A stretch of DNA of 64,000 nt, taken from NCBI GenBank assembly GCA_024919175.1, contig CP103804.1:1984001-2048000 (forward strand), in the 5' to 3' direction. Position 1 is the first letter of the stretch. Each line of letters starts with the position of its first letter. A program made the position numbers and the translations under genes. Under the pieces are notes generated by a model. The model did not search any database. It saw only the letters and a program-made list of their open reading frames with translations, and was not told the origin of the DNA. Below, piece by piece: positions 62,820 to 64,000 of the stretch. Origin of the DNA: Clostridioides difficile. GTDB taxonomy: Bacteria; Bacillota; Clostridia; Peptostreptococcales; Peptostreptococcaceae.

Positions 62820-64000
62820 ATGGGAAAAATATTAGTACTAGCAGAAAAACCTTCTGTGGGAAGAGATATAGCAAAAGTTTTGGGTTCAAAAAATGAAAAA
62901 AATGGGTATATAGAGGGACCAAAGTATATTGTTACTTGGGCGCTAGGTCATTTGGTTACACTTGCTGACCCTGAAAGTTATGGAGAAAGATACAAATCAT
63001 GGAGTTTAGAAGATTTACCAATACTTCCTAAGTATCTAAAGACGGTTGTAATAAAAAAAAGTGGAAAGCAGTTTAATACAGTAAAGGCTCAAATGAACAG
63101 AAATGATATAGATGAAATAGTTATAGCAACAGATGCAGGGAGAGAAGGAGAACTTGTAGCAAGATGGATAATAGAGAAATCTCAAGTAAAAAAACCTTTA
63201 AAACGTCTTTGGATTTCTTCAAGTACAGATAAAGCAATAAAAGAAGGGTTTGCAAAATTAAAAAGTGGTAAAGAATATGAAAATCTGTACTATTCAGCAA
63301 TAGCACGAGCAGAAGCGGATTGGATTATTGGAATAAATGCAACTAGAGCTTTGACAACAAAGCATAATGCACAACTTTCTTGTGGAAGAGTGCAAACTCC
63401 TACTCTTGCTATGATACTGAAAAGAGAAGAAGAAATAAGAAATTTTAAGCCTAAAGAGTATTATGGATTGGAGATAATTGCAACAAAGGGCAACTCAGAT
63501 ATAAAGTTTATTTGGAATGATAAAAACAGTAGTTCCTCAACTTTTAGTAAAGAAAAGATAGAAGGTGTATCAAAAAAAGTAAAAGATTTAGATATTAAAA
63601 TATCTGAAGTAAATAAATCATATAAGAAAAAATATTCGCCTGCACTTTATGATTTAACAGAATTACAAAGAGATGCAAATAAAATGTTTGGATTTTCAGC
63701 AAAAGAAACATTATCTATAATGCAAAAACTATACGAACATCATAAGGTGCTTACTTATCCTAGAACTGATTCTAGGTATCTAACTTCAGATATTGTTGGA
63801 ACATTAAAAGATAGAATAAAAGCTGTAAATGTTAGTGATTACTCAAAGGTTTGTAATAAATTATTGAAAAGTAATATTACAGCTAATAAGTCTTTTGTCG
63901 ATAATTCAAAAGTAACAGACCATCATGCTATAATACCAACAGAGCAAAAAGTGTTTATGAGTGACTTTACAGATAAAGAAAGAAAAATATATAATCTTGT
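62820..64000 (+). CDS. topB: DNA topoisomerase III (5' part, cut by window end)
   Basis: The first 393 residues of a type IA topoisomerase are present: TOPRIM domain (LAEKPSVGRDIAKVLG, TDAGREGE), CGRVQTPTLAMI and the catalytic Tyr in TYPRTDSRYL, followed by HHAIIPTE. It relaxes and decatenates DNA with single-strand breaks. RBS GAAAGGAAG is upstream. The C-terminal part lies beyond 64000; no frameshift was seen in the visible part. Confidence 0.95.
   Translation, partial: MGKILVLAEKPSVGRDIAKVLGSKNEKNGYIEGPKYIVTWALGHLVTLADPESYGERYKSWSLEDLPILPKYLKTVVIKKSGKQFNTVKAQMNRNDIDEIVIATDAGREGELVARWIIEKSQVKKPLKRLWISSSTDKAIKEGFAKLKSGKEYENLYYSAIARAEADWIIGINATRALTTKHNAQLSCGRVQTPTLAMILKREEEIRNFKPKEYYGLEIIATKGNSDIKFIWNDKNSSSSTFSKEKIEGVSKKVKDLDIKISEVNKSYKKKYSPALYDLTELQRDANKMFGFSAKETLSIMQKLYEHHKVLTYPRTDSRYLTSDIVGTLKDRIKAVNVSDYSKVCNKLLKSNITANKSFVDNSKVTDHHAIIPTEQKVFMSDFTDKERKIYNL

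Overview
The window is about 70% AT, with strong AGGAGG-type ribosome sites. It carries sporulation-type cysteine-rich and SPOCS-domain proteins, many PTS genes, sigma-54 activators of the LevR type, a c-di-GMP-I riboswitch and a tandem glycine riboswitch. Together these point to a spore-forming anaerobic Firmicute of the Peptostreptococcaceae, most probably a Clostridioides difficile chromosome. Species assignment is recognition plus inference; no database was searched.

Layout. 1-1.4 kb: xpt and a short transaldolase. 1.5-20.6 kb: sugar-alcohol cluster 1. It has a LevR-type activator (LevR1), then an intruding module (a Cache-GGDEF-EAL phosphodiesterase, a solute-binding lipoprotein fused to a 5'-nucleotidase C-terminal domain, and a divergent arylsulfotransferase-like protein), then galactitol-family PTS gatABC, two zinc dehydrogenases, a split transketolase, rpiB, a pentulose/hexulose-phosphate epimerase and a phosphohexomutase-family enzyme. 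21-24.4 kb: a diguanylate cyclase and a convergent two-component system. 24.6-28.8 kb: a PIG-L deacetylase and a molybdate/tungstate ABC operon with a DUF364 gene. 29.2-33.9 kb: four SPOCS (DUF3794-like) proteins and a protein with about 10% Cys, probably spore-surface proteins. 34.4-34.75 kb: a c-di-GMP-I riboswitch controlling an orphan 58-aa protein. 34.9-39 kb: a BlaI-like repressor and a second, paralogous two-component system. 39.2-44.7 kb: an accessory region (glyoxalase/tetR/DNA alkylation repair with a clear operator, a GC-richer chloramphenicol acetyltransferase segment, a small membrane protein and an Imm33/DUF4241-like protein). 45.1-49.5 kb: an ascorbate-family PTS cluster with its PRD regulator and a SIS protein. 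50.7-60.7 kb: sugar-alcohol cluster 2 (LevR2, gatABC, dehydrogenase, split transketolase, AraD, a FucA-like aldolase). 60.7-62.5 kb: an alanine/glycine symporter under a glycine riboswitch. 62.8 kb to the end: topB, cut by the window edge.

How it works together. Clusters 1 and 2 look like two parallel routes that phosphorylate a polyol on import, oxidise the polyol phosphate to a ketose phosphate and feed it through epimerases and transketolase into the pentose phosphate pathway. Both use EBP-type activators with PTS domains. Sigma-54 -24/-12 promoters are visible before gatA1, before LevR2 itself and before the cluster 2 dehydrogenase. The two transketolase pairs share a colinear, nearly identical tract of about 944 bp, which suggests gene conversion and gives a 41.6-kb direct-repeat pair. 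c-di-GMP is represented three times: a phosphodiesterase, a cyclase and a riboswitch.

Best candidates for something undescribed are the phosphodiesterase plus SBP/5'-nucleotidase-C lipoprotein pair, the SPOCS/Cys-rich cluster (one member with a long hydrophobic insertion), the riboswitch-controlled 58-aa orphan with a possible antisense RNA at its 3' end, and a short hydrophobic peptide ORF followed by an otherwise unexplained terminator at 29.0-29.2 kb.
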